Source: Tritrichomonas musculus | Taxonomy: Eukaryota > Parabasalia > Tritrichomonadida > Tritrichomonadidae | Direction of reading: 5' to 3' | DNA length: 64,000 nt | Assembly (NCBI GenBank): GCA_039105265.1 | Contig: JAPFFF010000010.1 | Span: 4,092,001-4,156,000, forward strand | Part shown: positions 37,565 through 47,800 of the stretch, piece after piece | How the letters are laid out: each line of letters starts with the position of its first letter | Position numbering within the stretch: position 1 is the stretch's first letter | Translations under genes and position numbers: made by a program | The notes under the pieces: generated by a model | What the model was told of the DNA's origin: nothing | Databases searched by the model: none | Seen by the model: the letters and a program-made list of their open reading frames with translations, nothing else

Positions 37565-40500
37565 TCATGGTCCTTCTTCATAAGTTGTTTTGATCTTTCT
37601 TTTGAATTTCGTAAGTGTAGAGATAGTCATATTTGAATTGAACTTGAAACATGGCTGTCCTTGAGTAAGATCAAATGTAATTGAGTTTCCATTGTAGAGA
37701 TGCTCGTAAAGTTTCATATAATCGCCACCAAATTGTTTTGCCGCATGTTTGATAGAATTTAATGTTAGACCTTTACCACGAATCATAAAATCTATATCAC
37801 CTGTAGAGTCCATGAGCTTGTCAATATACATTTTCTTCATGAGGAAGTAACTTTCAATAGCAACAGGCATCTCATTGTGGTTGTTAATTGTTGGGAAATC
37901 ACTATGGAATTGTCCTAAATCACTACCTATGAGTTCTCTTCCGTACATTTCTTTATAGGCTTTCTCAAGTTTGGGTAAATCGTTGAGTTCTATGTGCATG
38001 CTATCTGTATCTTGGTAGTATATGTGACATCCTATATCGTGGGCCAGACACATAACTTCATTCATGATTCTCTTACTCATGGATAGAACTTGTATGCCTA
38101 GTAATGAGAAATTAAAATGATCGTCTATAGGCTTGAGTACTTTTAATGCATGTAGTTTTGAGTTATGAAGTTGGACATCTTCTTTGATCTTCATGTAATT
38201 CTTCTTCCAATACTTCTCTAATTCATCTCCCTCATACAAATACTTGAACTCTTTATCTGTGGGCCTCTCAATAGTTTTACCATAGCAGCTGTTCATGATA
38301 AGTTTGTATAAGTTCTGTAATGGATTTTTTTGCTTCTTGTATTCGAGTCTCTTATTGAAGATTTCTCTAATGATTTTTTGAATTGTGTAGTCTTTCTTAC
38401 CGTCCCAGTAGTATCCTCTCAGTAATGTAAACTCTATCTTCTGGAAATTAATGAGATCTTCAAGGTAAATATTATCAACGATCATCTTCACGGGCTCTTC
38501 ATTCTCTATTCTGTCATCATTTAAGTTCAGTCCATTAACTTTGCGAACTAACAATGGGAAAGGGTAATGTTTGTTTACTTTTGTGACCTCAATTTCGACA
38601 ACATAAGCACTTTGCTTAGAGAGGAATTCCATATTGAGATTCTCTTTTTCAATAACTTTAGGAGTGCCACTTACGGTATATAAGCGTGCCATAGCAGACG
38701 GATACAAAGATACTGCATCGAAATCGCATAACTTCTTTTGTGTGTGCCATTTCTTGTTGTAAGCAGTCATACATCTCCCACCGTAAATAGCATGTGAACA
38801 AAAGTAACGAGGGACACCACCTAATTTATATAAGTCGTGATCATAATAGACTTTGTTATTGAAAACTTCATTAGCGAGAGAAGAAATGGAGACAAAGTTG
38901 AAAGGATCTATATTGAAATCTTTAATGAAACCATCTCTGAATTTATTAAAGCCTTGTCGTAAAATGTTCACGTCTTGGGTGCAATAGAATTCTGCATACT
39001 TGTACATGTCAAATGTGGTATCAGAGAGACGACAGCCAATAATGTCTAAGTTGTGACGGAATTGTTGTTTTGTTTCTTCGGTCCATCTCTTATCTTCATT
39101 TTCTCCTGCTTCATTAATCACGCCAACATTCTTCTTGAGTCTCTCCATGGTGTAATATTTATAGGGGAAAACTTCTTTCTGTCCACTATCGAGATTAAAC
39201 ATTGATGGTAATTGTGATAACTTACATGAGAGAATAGGAAGTGTGTCACGGAAATAGAGTGTTTTAGATTTGTAGACAATTGTGCCTTTCATAAATTTGT
39301 TTCCTTTAATGACAGACTTCCTTATGCCATATGAACAAAGAAATCTAATGTCGTAAGCAAGATTGTGAAAGTACACTACAGAGAAATCAGGAAGGAAATC
39401 CAGAAATGAAACACTACAATTTTCTCCTTTAAATGTTTTTGTTATTGTGCCATCTTTGGACTGAAGAACGAACATGTATGGGCGATGAATGTCTCCAGAA
39501 GTGTCAGCCTCAGAATCGCAGTACCAATAACTCTTTTTATCATTGATTTCAATTGTCTTCTTCTTCATTGTTTTTGGTTTAATAAGTTGTGTGCAGGATT
39601 GTTCGTCATAATCAAGATTAATTCCTGAGACATCCTTCTTGATATCATTATTGAAAATAGTTTTGAGAATACAACCGTCTCCGAAATTTAATGGACGAAA
39701 ATAATTGTTCTTCATCAATGCCCTCACTAAATTGGAAGAACTAATGAAATGTCTTGCCTTCCTCCAATGATTGCTGTTGTACTCCATGTTAGCCTTGTCC
39801 GGTGAAAGCTCTGCGAGATGAGAAATGTAGTATGTAGAAAATGGTGTCAGCTCTTCAATAAAGTAGTGTTTCTCGTAAATGTTGAATTTGTGAGTACGAT
39901 TTGGTTCTGCTTTCTCGACTCCTATGTATGAATTCTTCCCTATTGATTTCTTCTTGTTTTTGGAATTCGCATCTTCATTAATGAATGAAACACTGATGTG
40001 GATCTTAAATTCTTGACATAGATTGTTGATAGCAGAATTGGAGAGATATCTGTTGTTGATTCTTAGTCGCATTTGATTAAGTGTTTCATCATCATAGCAC
40101 CCTGTTTGTTGAAGAGCATATATGAAGCAGCAGTCATCGAGTTCTTTTCGTTGTTTACCTTTGTTGTTAGCAAGAGTGTCGAAAATTTGTAGGCGAGTCA
40201 GGTATTTTACTATCTCTTGTGGGCAGCTATCTTTGACTAAGAATTGAAAGAAAGAACCACCACGATCAGTATTACTTTTTACATTTTTGGTTTTACTGAA
40301 GATGAGTTGAGAAAAGAGAGACCATTCTGGGAGTTCCATGCTACCTTTCTCATAAAAGTACTCAGGTTTTACATCATCCATGTCAAATATAAAGTGCTTC
40401 TTAGTAAAGTTTTCCATAAGTTTGTTAAAAGCTTCTGGTGTCAAAGGTAAAGTCCGCCATTCATTATTAACTTTGAATCTGAGTTTGTATTGATTTGTGA

Positions 40501-41068
40501 CAGAGAAGTTCTTGACAATAGTGTTGAAGAAATTATGAAGAGCAGGAAATAGTAAATCTCTACCGCGGTTAGTAAGTTGTTCGAAATTGATGTGCCACTC
40601 CTCTGGTGAATCATAAAGTTTCTTCATAATCGCGTCCACTATTTTTTCTTGTTCGTCTTTGAGCTTGATGAAATCGTTATAAGTGATCTTAACAAATGAA
40701 TCATCTTTCGTGGTATTCCTCCATATGTTGTTCTTCAAGTTCTTCAAAAAGTAGTTATCATTATTGTCAATGTATCGTGGTATATCTTTTGGAGGTGGTA
40801 CTTGGGGAATTTCATCTTTCGCGGGCACTTCTTCTTTTTGGTTTGTTACTTTTGCTTTTTCATTTTGCTCTATACCTTTCATGAACCAGAACATAGCTTC
40901 ATAAATGTTGTCACCATCGTAACCATGATCACAAATTTCATATGCAATAGTTTCTATGAGATCGTTCTTGTTAACAAAAAAGTCATCTTCTTCTGTGATC
41001 TCTTCATTTACAATCAGGCTCAGGAGTTCATATAATTTTGGTGTTGGTGTATCTTCTAGTTTTGTCAT
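37565..41068 (-). CDS. Polinton B family-B DNA polymerase with N-terminal OTU-like motifs
   Basis: This 1167-residue protein-primed-type polymerase is the replicase. The 3'-5' exonuclease motifs are CDSEAD near residue 515, YFHNLAYDIRFL near 565 and YCTQDVNIL near 696. The polymerase motifs are DFDAVSLYPSAM near 780 (motif A), LIMNSCYGKTIERP near 926 (motif B) and YYQDTDSMHI near 1018 (motif C). The insert between A and B is large, as in protein-primed enzymes. The N-terminal 450 residues have DDCCFIYALQQTG near 311 and EKHYFIEEL near 400, which resemble the Cys and His sites of OTU-type cysteine proteases. It ends TTYEEGP with no primase extension. The frame looks whole. Confidence 0.92.
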   Translation of the reverse strand: MTKLEDTPTPKLYELLSLIVNEEITEEDDFFVNKNDLIETIAYEICDHGYDGDNIYEAMFWFMKGIEQNEKAKVTNQKEEVPAKDEIPQVPPPKDIPRYIDNNDNYFLKNLKNNIWRNTTKDDSFVKITYNDFIKLKDEQEKIVDAIMKKLYDSPEEWHINFEQLTNRGRDLLFPALHNFFNTIVKNFSVTNQYKLRFKVNNEWRTLPLTPEAFNKLMENFTKKHFIFDMDDVKPEYFYEKGSMELPEWSLFSQLIFSKTKNVKSNTDRGGSFFQFLVKDSCPQEIVKYLTRLQIFDTLANNKGKQRKELDDCCFIYALQQTGCYDDETLNQMRLRINNRYLSNSAINNLCQEFKIHISVSFINEDANSKNKKKSIGKNSYIGVEKAEPNRTHKFNIYEKHYFIEELTPFSTYYISHLAELSPDKANMEYNSNHWRKARHFISSSNLVRALMKNNYFRPLNFGDGCILKTIFNNDIKKDVSGINLDYDEQSCTQLIKPKTMKKKTIEINDKKSYWYCDSEADTSGDIHRPYMFVLQSKDGTITKTFKGENCSVSFLDFLPDFSVVYFHNLAYDIRFLCSYGIRKSVIKGNKFMKGTIVYKSKTLYFRDTLPILSCKLSQLPSMFNLDSGQKEVFPYKYYTMERLKKNVGVINEAGENEDKRWTEETKQQFRHNLDIIGCRLSDTTFDMYKYAEFYCTQDVNILRQGFNKFRDGFIKDFNIDPFNFVSISSLANEVFNNKVYYDHDLYKLGGVPRYFCSHAIYGGRCMTAYNKKWHTQKKLCDFDAVSLYPSAMARLYTVSGTPKVIEKENLNMEFLSKQSAYVVEIEVTKVNKHYPFPLLVRKVNGLNLNDDRIENEEPVKMIVDNIYLEDLINFQKIEFTLLRGYYWDGKKDYTIQKIIREIFNKRLEYKKQKNPLQNLYKLIMNSCYGKTIERPTDKEFKYLYEGDELEKYWKKNYMKIKEDVQLHNSKLHALKVLKPIDDHFNFSLLGIQVLSMSKRIMNEVMCLAHDIGCHIYYQDTDSMHIELNDLPKLEKAYKEMYGRELIGSDLGQFHSDFPTINNHNEMPVAIESYFLMKKMYIDKLMDSTGDIDFMIRGKGLTLNSIKHAAKQFGGDYMKLYEHLYNGNSITFDLTQGQPCFKFNSNMTISTLTKFKRKIKTTYEEGP

Positions 41069-41565
41069 TTGCGTTGTTTTATGTTTGATAAAAAAAATAA
41101 AGAAACAAAAATTATGTTTAATAAATGGAATTCAGAATTTAGTCATAAACAAAAACCATCTAAAAATATTCTCGATTTGGACCATAACTTAATGGTAATT
41201 CATGAGTGGAAAAGTTATGAGGTTCGAAAAATAGAAAGTCCGACATTTTTTATTATTAATGCTTTTCATAAATTATAACCATAAACTTGTGAAATATTAA
41301 TGGAAAATCAATAAAATTTTATCTCTCAATTACTACATAAATTATTTTCATTAATTCAGTTCAATTTTGGGAATTCATTTGAGCACTCATGAGTACTCGT
41401 GAGCCCCTTTGAGTTCTCTTGTGCGCACAACAAAAATTTAAATTCAAAAAGTGGAACAAAAATTTTGAAAATTAATGAAAATTAATAATAAAATAATCAA
41501 AATTTAAATTCAAAAAGTGGAACAAAAATTTTGAAAATTAATGAAAATAATAAATGAAAATTTTA
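41069..41565. other. Promoter-side spacer of Polinton B polymerase, with a 68-bp direct repeat
   Basis: The spacer between the polymerase start and the right terminal repeat has a near-perfect direct repeat with a 68-bp period (about 41433-41500 and 41501-41560), built around TTTAAATTCAAAAAGTGGAA. A frame from ATG 41114 to 41278 (54 residues, MFNKWNSEFSHKQKPSKN) could be a small gene but has no homologue here. GAGCACTCATGAGTACTCGTG (about 41383-41402) includes a short palindrome. Confidence 0.45.
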
Positions 41566-41905
41566 AAATGAGAATTATTTTTATGCGCAATACAGGGTCC
41601 GAAATCACCTACCTTTAATTACATATGAAAACACTAATGAAAACCCCGCACAAGTCCATCAATTTATCTCGCATATGTAATTCGATAAAATGGCGATCAT
41701 CAAAAAAGTTTTCAATGACGTTGATTTTGATTTTGAAAACGGTCCTGAGCATTGTTTTTGAGAAATCACGCCTATTGAAGATAATATTGGAGAAAGATAT
41801 AAGAATTGTATCGAAGGTTTAACAGTTGTACTTGCGCTAGGCGGACGACATTAAAAAGGGGGAGTGAGGACTTCGGTCCGAAATCACCCTTTTTATCATA
41901 CTACT
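41566..41905 (-). repeat. Right terminal inverted repeat of Polinton B
   Basis: This is the inverted partner of 25557-25896. GGTCCGAAATCACC occurs twice in direct orientation, at 41596-41609 and 41875-41888. The outer copy lies in the palindrome TTCGGTCCGAA close to the tip, and the end is CATACTACT. Confidence 0.95.
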
Positions 41906-41910
41906 ATGGT
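41906..41910. repeat. Target-site duplication of Polinton B (right copy)
   Basis: ATGGT directly after the right terminal repeat matches 25552-25556. Confidence 0.75.
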
Positions 41911-42006
41911 CACTAAAAAAAAAAAAAGGTATTGAAAATTAGATTTTGTTTTTTATTGAATTTTAATTTTTTTGTTTTGTTTTTATCTTTAAAAAAACTA
42001 AATAAA

Positions 42007-42827
42007 TTATTTGTTTTCTCCAGAATATATATTTTCCATCCTTATTGCCAATTGAGCATTAAGAAGATCATCCGACTTATTATAATCTTTTGATCCATAA
42101 AGATACTTTAAATGCGAAAATAGTCTTTCTACAGGCAACTCGGAGCATGCCATATTTATTATTCGAATAGCAATATTTGCTAAAAAATTTAAATTATTAA
42201 CATTACTATTCCGATTATTTTGCCAAAATAAAAATGAGTCATTAACTTCAAAATTTGATAATTCCATATATGAATTTATTTGATCTTTAATAATATTCTC
42301 ATCAAATTTGAATTTAAATTCATTATATTGAAGTATATATTTTTGAATAATATTTAAATAATTTTTCTTTTGGTTTTGATCGACTTGATTCAAAAAATAT
42401 CGGCGCCCTTCAATTGTTAAGAAAAATGCTGTTATTGCTATTTGAATTTCATATGCTGAATAAATACGATCAATAATAACATTTCCAAAACCACGGATAT
42501 TAATACTACTCAAATTTGCAATAAAAGTTTTTAATTTTATGATATTTGGATAAACCATACAAATTAGATAATTATCTTTCCCAATTTCTGAAGAAATTTG
42601 TGAGTATAGTGACAACTTCTTCTAAAATGATAATTTTTTCGTTTTAATTTGCAAAATGGGCATATACTTTCATATTCATTATTAAATCCATGTACTTTAT
42701 AAATCATTCCGTACTTAGCGAATCGTCTGACTTTTTTATTATAATCTTTTTTGTCGTTTTTTGGATCTAATGCGGATAAAGCTGCCAAAATCATATGCGT
42801 GCCAGGTGGCCAAGCGAAAATATTCAT
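42007..42827 (-). pseudogene. Decayed hAT transposase
   Basis: The 3' frame (42007-42615) ends with the hAT dimerisation domain: LANIAIRIINMACSELPVERLFSHLKYLYGSKDYN then DDLLNAQLAIRMEN, where SE-x-x-x-ER-x-FS is the family hallmark. The 5' frame (42564-42827) has CPFCKLKRKN then HFRRSCHYTHKF, which could be the remains of a BED-type zinc finger. The two frames overlap in different phases near 42564-42615, so a frameshift separates them. The total of about 280 residues is less than half the usual 600 or so, and most of the catalytic core is missing. It is an ordinary inactive DNA transposon. It lies just outside Polinton B's right end. Confidence 0.75.
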
Positions 42828-44868
42828 ATTTATAAAAAATTATTTCAAAAAGTTTAAAATCTTCCTTTAAAAATAAATAAAATATATATTTCATATGAAA
42901 AAATTAAATACAATTTTTTATAATAATGAATATATATATATTATTATTTATATCATATAATAACATATTATAAAAATTCATAAAAAATTATTTACCAAGA
43001 TATTTATAAATATAAATTTTGAGTTAAATATTTGATTGAAAAATTATCAGAAATAATTTTATCTCCATTGAATTAAAATTCAATTAAAAATTGAATGTTG
43101 AACATGTCTAATAATAACTATTTGAGGATCATTGGAAATGGGATGGTTGTCTAGTAAAATTTTTTTAAAAAATAAATAAAAATCAAACTACGTCGTCGGA
43201 GCAAGGATATCTCAAACATGAAAAAAATCATATTTTTTGATTTTTATTTTTTTGTAATTCTGCTCTTATAACCATATAAATAATAAATTATATACTTATA
43301 CATTTTATATAAACTATAAAATAAATTAAAAATTCATTATTATGGAAATTATGGATGTTTCAAATCTCCACTTTTTGAGAGGCCAAACGCCGCCCTTAAT
43401 TGAATTTTTAATAGTTCTGAACTAAAGTCTTTAACATATGATTGCAAAGACAGCAATTCAGGTGTTTGTATCTGAGACAATACAATCTCAAGTTCACAAA
43501 GACTATGATAGATAAATAATATTTAAAATTTTGAGTTTAAACCAAAAAATTGTATTCATTGGCAAAGCACCAACAATAAAATCGAGCCGTTTATGGTGCT
43601 AATCATTTTTTTTATAAGATACGTAATGCACATAAAAAATAATTTAAACCAACTTTTTGAAAAAGGAAACCCGTTTTTTTGAATTATATTCAATTTTTTT
43701 CCAATCGTATTTCATTTTATCATATATTTGAAATATTGAGTTATTTCATTCTAAACCATAACTATTTAAAAATGAATATTTGAATTTTAAAATTAATTGA
43801 AAATTTGAATTAATTAATTTGAATATATTCAAAAAGTATGGAAAGAAGATATCTTCTTTTGTTTTTGCTTTTGTTTTTAAAAAAACTATGATTTTTATTA
43901 TTATTATTATTATTATTTTATTTTCTTATCTCTAGACATAGAAACCTCTCAATTTCATTCAATTTTCCAAACTTATTGAATACAAACGATAATTCTATTT
44001 TTATACAATCAATTTATTGAATAAAAATATCTTTGAAAATAGTATATTAATAAATCAAATTTATTTTAATATTTTTTTATAAATATATTTTTATTTCATT
44101 TAAATGATTTAAGATTAATTGAATCTGATTTGATATTAAATTTTATTTTTTAGAAATAATTATCCAACGAATTTAATTGAAAAATTGAAATAAATTGAGT
44201 CTTCAGAAAATCAAACACCACTTTTTCAGGGGATATTTAAAAGAGCAATAAAATAATCTATATAATGCTAACTGTTCAACTCAATTATATATTCGTCCAA
44301 TTCGAATATTGAAGGCTATTTTAAAAAGTTGCAGGTTGTTATTTAAATTTAATTTATATTTATATTTGAGAAGTATAAAATATTTTTAGTATATAAACTT
44401 TTGAAATTTATGGTTATAAAATAGAAAAACAATATCTTTATTTCTCATCATTTTTATCATATCAACACATCATAAAAAAACTATTTTTATAATTTTATTT
44501 TTATATTTGATTATAAAAAAATTATTTTATCGTTTAAGACTTTCATTAAAAATATCTTTTCTTTATATGAGCATATACTAAAAGAATATAATAAATTTGA
44601 AAATATTTTGATAATATAAGTTTGAATTTATAGTTATCAAATAAAACAATTGAAAAATTGATTGTTCTGAAAATTTCAGAGCCTATTATTCATTTAAAAT
44701 TTTTTACTAATAATTCTTATATATTATCATTTTAACTATATTATAAGATATTATAAATTAATGGGCTAATATCAGGTCAATAAGGATATAGCCATAAGCT
44801 TATCAAAAATTGATAGTATTTATGAAAAATTGAGATAAAATTAAATATATCATTTTAATATATCATAA
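42828..44868. other. AT-rich host intergenic DNA
   Basis: About 2 kb of very AT-rich sequence holds no convincing gene on either strand. A TTA microsatellite lies near 43896-43917. No hAT terminal sequence matching the decayed transposase could be identified. The last 100 bases form the upstream region of the giant surface-protein gene. Confidence 0.6.
44850..44855 (+). promoter_or_regulatory. Initiator-like TCATTT before the surface-protein gene
   Basis: TCATTT fits the trichomonad initiator TCA(C/T)T(A/T) and lies 14 bases before the ATG at 44869, within the usual distance. The motif is short and common in AT-rich DNA. Confidence 0.4.
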
Positions 44869-47800
44869 ATGTTTTTTGCGTTGTTACTTACGTTAATTCA
44901 GCCTAAAACTAAAATTTGTATTTGTGATAGAGAATGTTATTCATCATCCTCTTATCATTGCTTTTTATCAGCCCCGAAATCAAATTTTCAAAAATTTATT
45001 TTTCCTTATCTAAATAAAGATAAAGAAATTGAATTATTATTCTATTCAAAAAATAATGGATTCCATTTTGAGCTGGATTTATCTTATTTTGATCAAAAAA
45101 AAGTTATCTTAAAAAATTTATTAGTTTCAAAGACAATTAACATATCATTAATTAACAAAAAATCTATTATTAATAACATCCAAATTCATCCAAATCAACA
45201 AATGATACTTCCGACGATTAATATTTCTTTTCTTAAAAATTATCAAGTTGATTCTTTTAATTCTGATTTAATTAATTTAAATAAGCATTTTTTTTCAAGT
45301 GATGACGTTTTTAAGAATATAAATACTCAAAAAAAAAAATTAAATCAAGTGGATCACAAATTAGCAGCAGAATCAATTGTTATTTCTGGCGAAACGATAA
45401 CTATTGAAACATCGGGGATGACACAGAGTTCGAGTGGTTGGACACAAAGTGGAGATAATCTTTATTCAGAAGAAGAAGGGTCAACGATCACTGTTGAAGT
45501 TCCATGTAGTCAATTTTGGGTATCAGGAACAGTTGATCCAAATTATGGGAATATTGATATCATTGTTGATGATGAATATGAGAGTACAGTATCATTATAT
45601 CAAGAAACCCATGAAGCAAATATCAATATTTATGAGTCACCTAAATATTTATCTAATAAGAAACGAAAGATCATAATCAAGAATGAAGGAAACAGACCTG
45701 TTAGTATTTATCGTATTTATTATAATGCATTTCCATATTTTGATAAACCAGTTAATAATGTTGATGGTTTAATTAACATTACATGTGATCAATTCACTTA
45801 TGAAGGTGGCTGGGTTAAATGTCATGATAATGAAAGATGGGCTGATATTGGATCATATACGAATGATGCAGGTGGTAAAGTTTCTTATAAATTCACTGGA
45901 AGCCGAGTTCATGCTTTTTCATTAAGACAAAATCGAGATGGCGAAAAAAGATGTAATGCCAAATTTTTCATAGATAATAAAGAGATATGTGAAATAAATT
46001 TATTCCCAACAACAACTCACCATCAAGTTGTTTTTTCTTCTGATTATCTTCCATTTGGAGAGCATACTATTGAAATTGCGCATGGTGAAGTATCAGGGGG
46101 TCCAATTATCTTTTGTTCATTTTACGTTGATCCTCTTCCAAAAATTGGAGGAGAAAAACTTGGCTATAATGATATTAAGGGAAATGATAAGAGCGATAAT
46201 TGGGAATATAAAAATGAAGAGAACAAGACACCATACTTCACGACAACGAACATTAATGCATTTGTTATATTTAAATTCCATGGCACTCGTTTCTGGCTCA
46301 CAGGAATTCGTGATTCGACATATGGTAAATTTGATCTTATCATTGATGAAGAATCTCATATTGAGATTGATGAAACTAAAGGAATTAGTAATTTTGCTTA
46401 TCCAGAACGAGCTTACAATAATGCGATCCTTCTTTATGAATCAGATGTATTACAATTGAAAGATCATACAGTAAAAATTGTCAACAAAGATAATAAACGA
46501 ATAACGATAATTAATCTTCTTTATAGTACACAACCACATAATGCTATTTTGATTCCAGCAGAAGAAATTAAATTTGATGAAAATTGGAATAAAGAAGATG
46601 ATGGAGGATATTCTACGATGAAAGATAATTCGATAGCTGAGATCAACAAATATTTTAATCAATTTTGGATTATTGGTAACAAAACACCGAAACAAGGCAA
46701 AATGAATATTTATTATAATGATGAATATCAACTCGATATCAATCCGCCTGAAATTGAAACCATTTTCGATAAAGAGATATTATTTTATGAATTAAAGAAC
46801 ATTAAACACAATTCATATGATTTGAAAATAAAGAAAACATCAACCAGTGGTGATATCAACACAGAAGAAAGTCTTCATATCAATTATTGTTATTATTTAA
46901 ATGAAAAATCATTCACGATTCCAAGTGAAACGATAACTATTGAAACATCGGGGATGACACAGAGTTCGAGTGGTTGGACACAAAGTGGAGATAATCTTTA
47001 TTCAGAAGTAGAAGGGTCAACGATCACTGTTGAAGTTCCATGTAGTCAATTTTGGGTATCAGGAACAGTTGATCCAAATTATGGGAATATTGATATCATT
47101 GTTGATGATGAATATGAGAGTACAGTATCATTATATCAAGAAACCCATGAAGCAAATATTAATTTTTATGAGTCACCTAAATATTTATCTAATAAGAAAC
47201 GAAAGATCATACTCAAGAATGAAGGAAACAGACCTGTTAGTATCTATCGTATTTATTATAATGCATTTCCATATTTTGATAAACCAGTTAATAATGTTGA
47301 TGGTTTAATTAACATTACATGTGATCAATTCACTTATGAAGGTGGCTGGGTTAAATGTCATGATAATGAAAGATGGGCTGATATTGGATCATATACGAAT
47401 GATGCAGGTGGTAAAATTTCTTATAAATTCACTGGAAGCCGAGTTCATGCTTTTTCATTAAGACAAAATCGAGATGGCGAAAAAAGATGTAATGCCAAAT
47501 TTTTCATAGATAATAAAGAGATATGTGAAATAAATTTATTCCCAACAACAACTCACCATCAAGTTGTTTTTTCTTCTGATTATCTTCCATTTGGAGAGCA
47601 TACTATTGAAATTGCGCATGGTGAAGTATCAGGGGGTCCAATTATCTTTTGTTCATTTTACGTTGATCCTCTTCCAAAAATTGGAGGAGAAAAACTTGGC
47701 TATAATGATATTAAGGGAAATGATAAGAGCGATAATTGGGAATATAAAAATGAAGAGAACAAGACACCATACTTCACGACAACGAACATTAATGCATTTG

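Larger units (their letters stand above)
25557..41905. mobile_element. Polinton B, 16.3 kb, nearly whole and young
   Basis: Both ends are present: 340-bp terminal inverted repeats starting AGTAGTATG and ending CATACTACT, flanked by the 5-bp duplication ATGGT. Genes from left to right: unknown 172-residue protein (-), major capsid (-), pVI-like (+), PDEFNLFY protein (+), packaging ATPase (-), DINNDG/NGYTT protein (-), 110-residue virion-type protein (+), fibre (+), KQEQ/TNVNI protein (-), small basic protein (-), integrase (+), polymerase B (-). The two terminal repeats differ at about 3 of 340 bases, so insertion was recent. There is about one break, in the capsid gene. No maturation protease was recognised as a separate gene. 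Confidence 0.93.

Noticed and set aside
42007-42827. hAT remnant as the source of the terminus at 25033
   Set aside because: The terminus at 25033 points left, away from this transposase, so the two cannot be ends and body of one element as placed.
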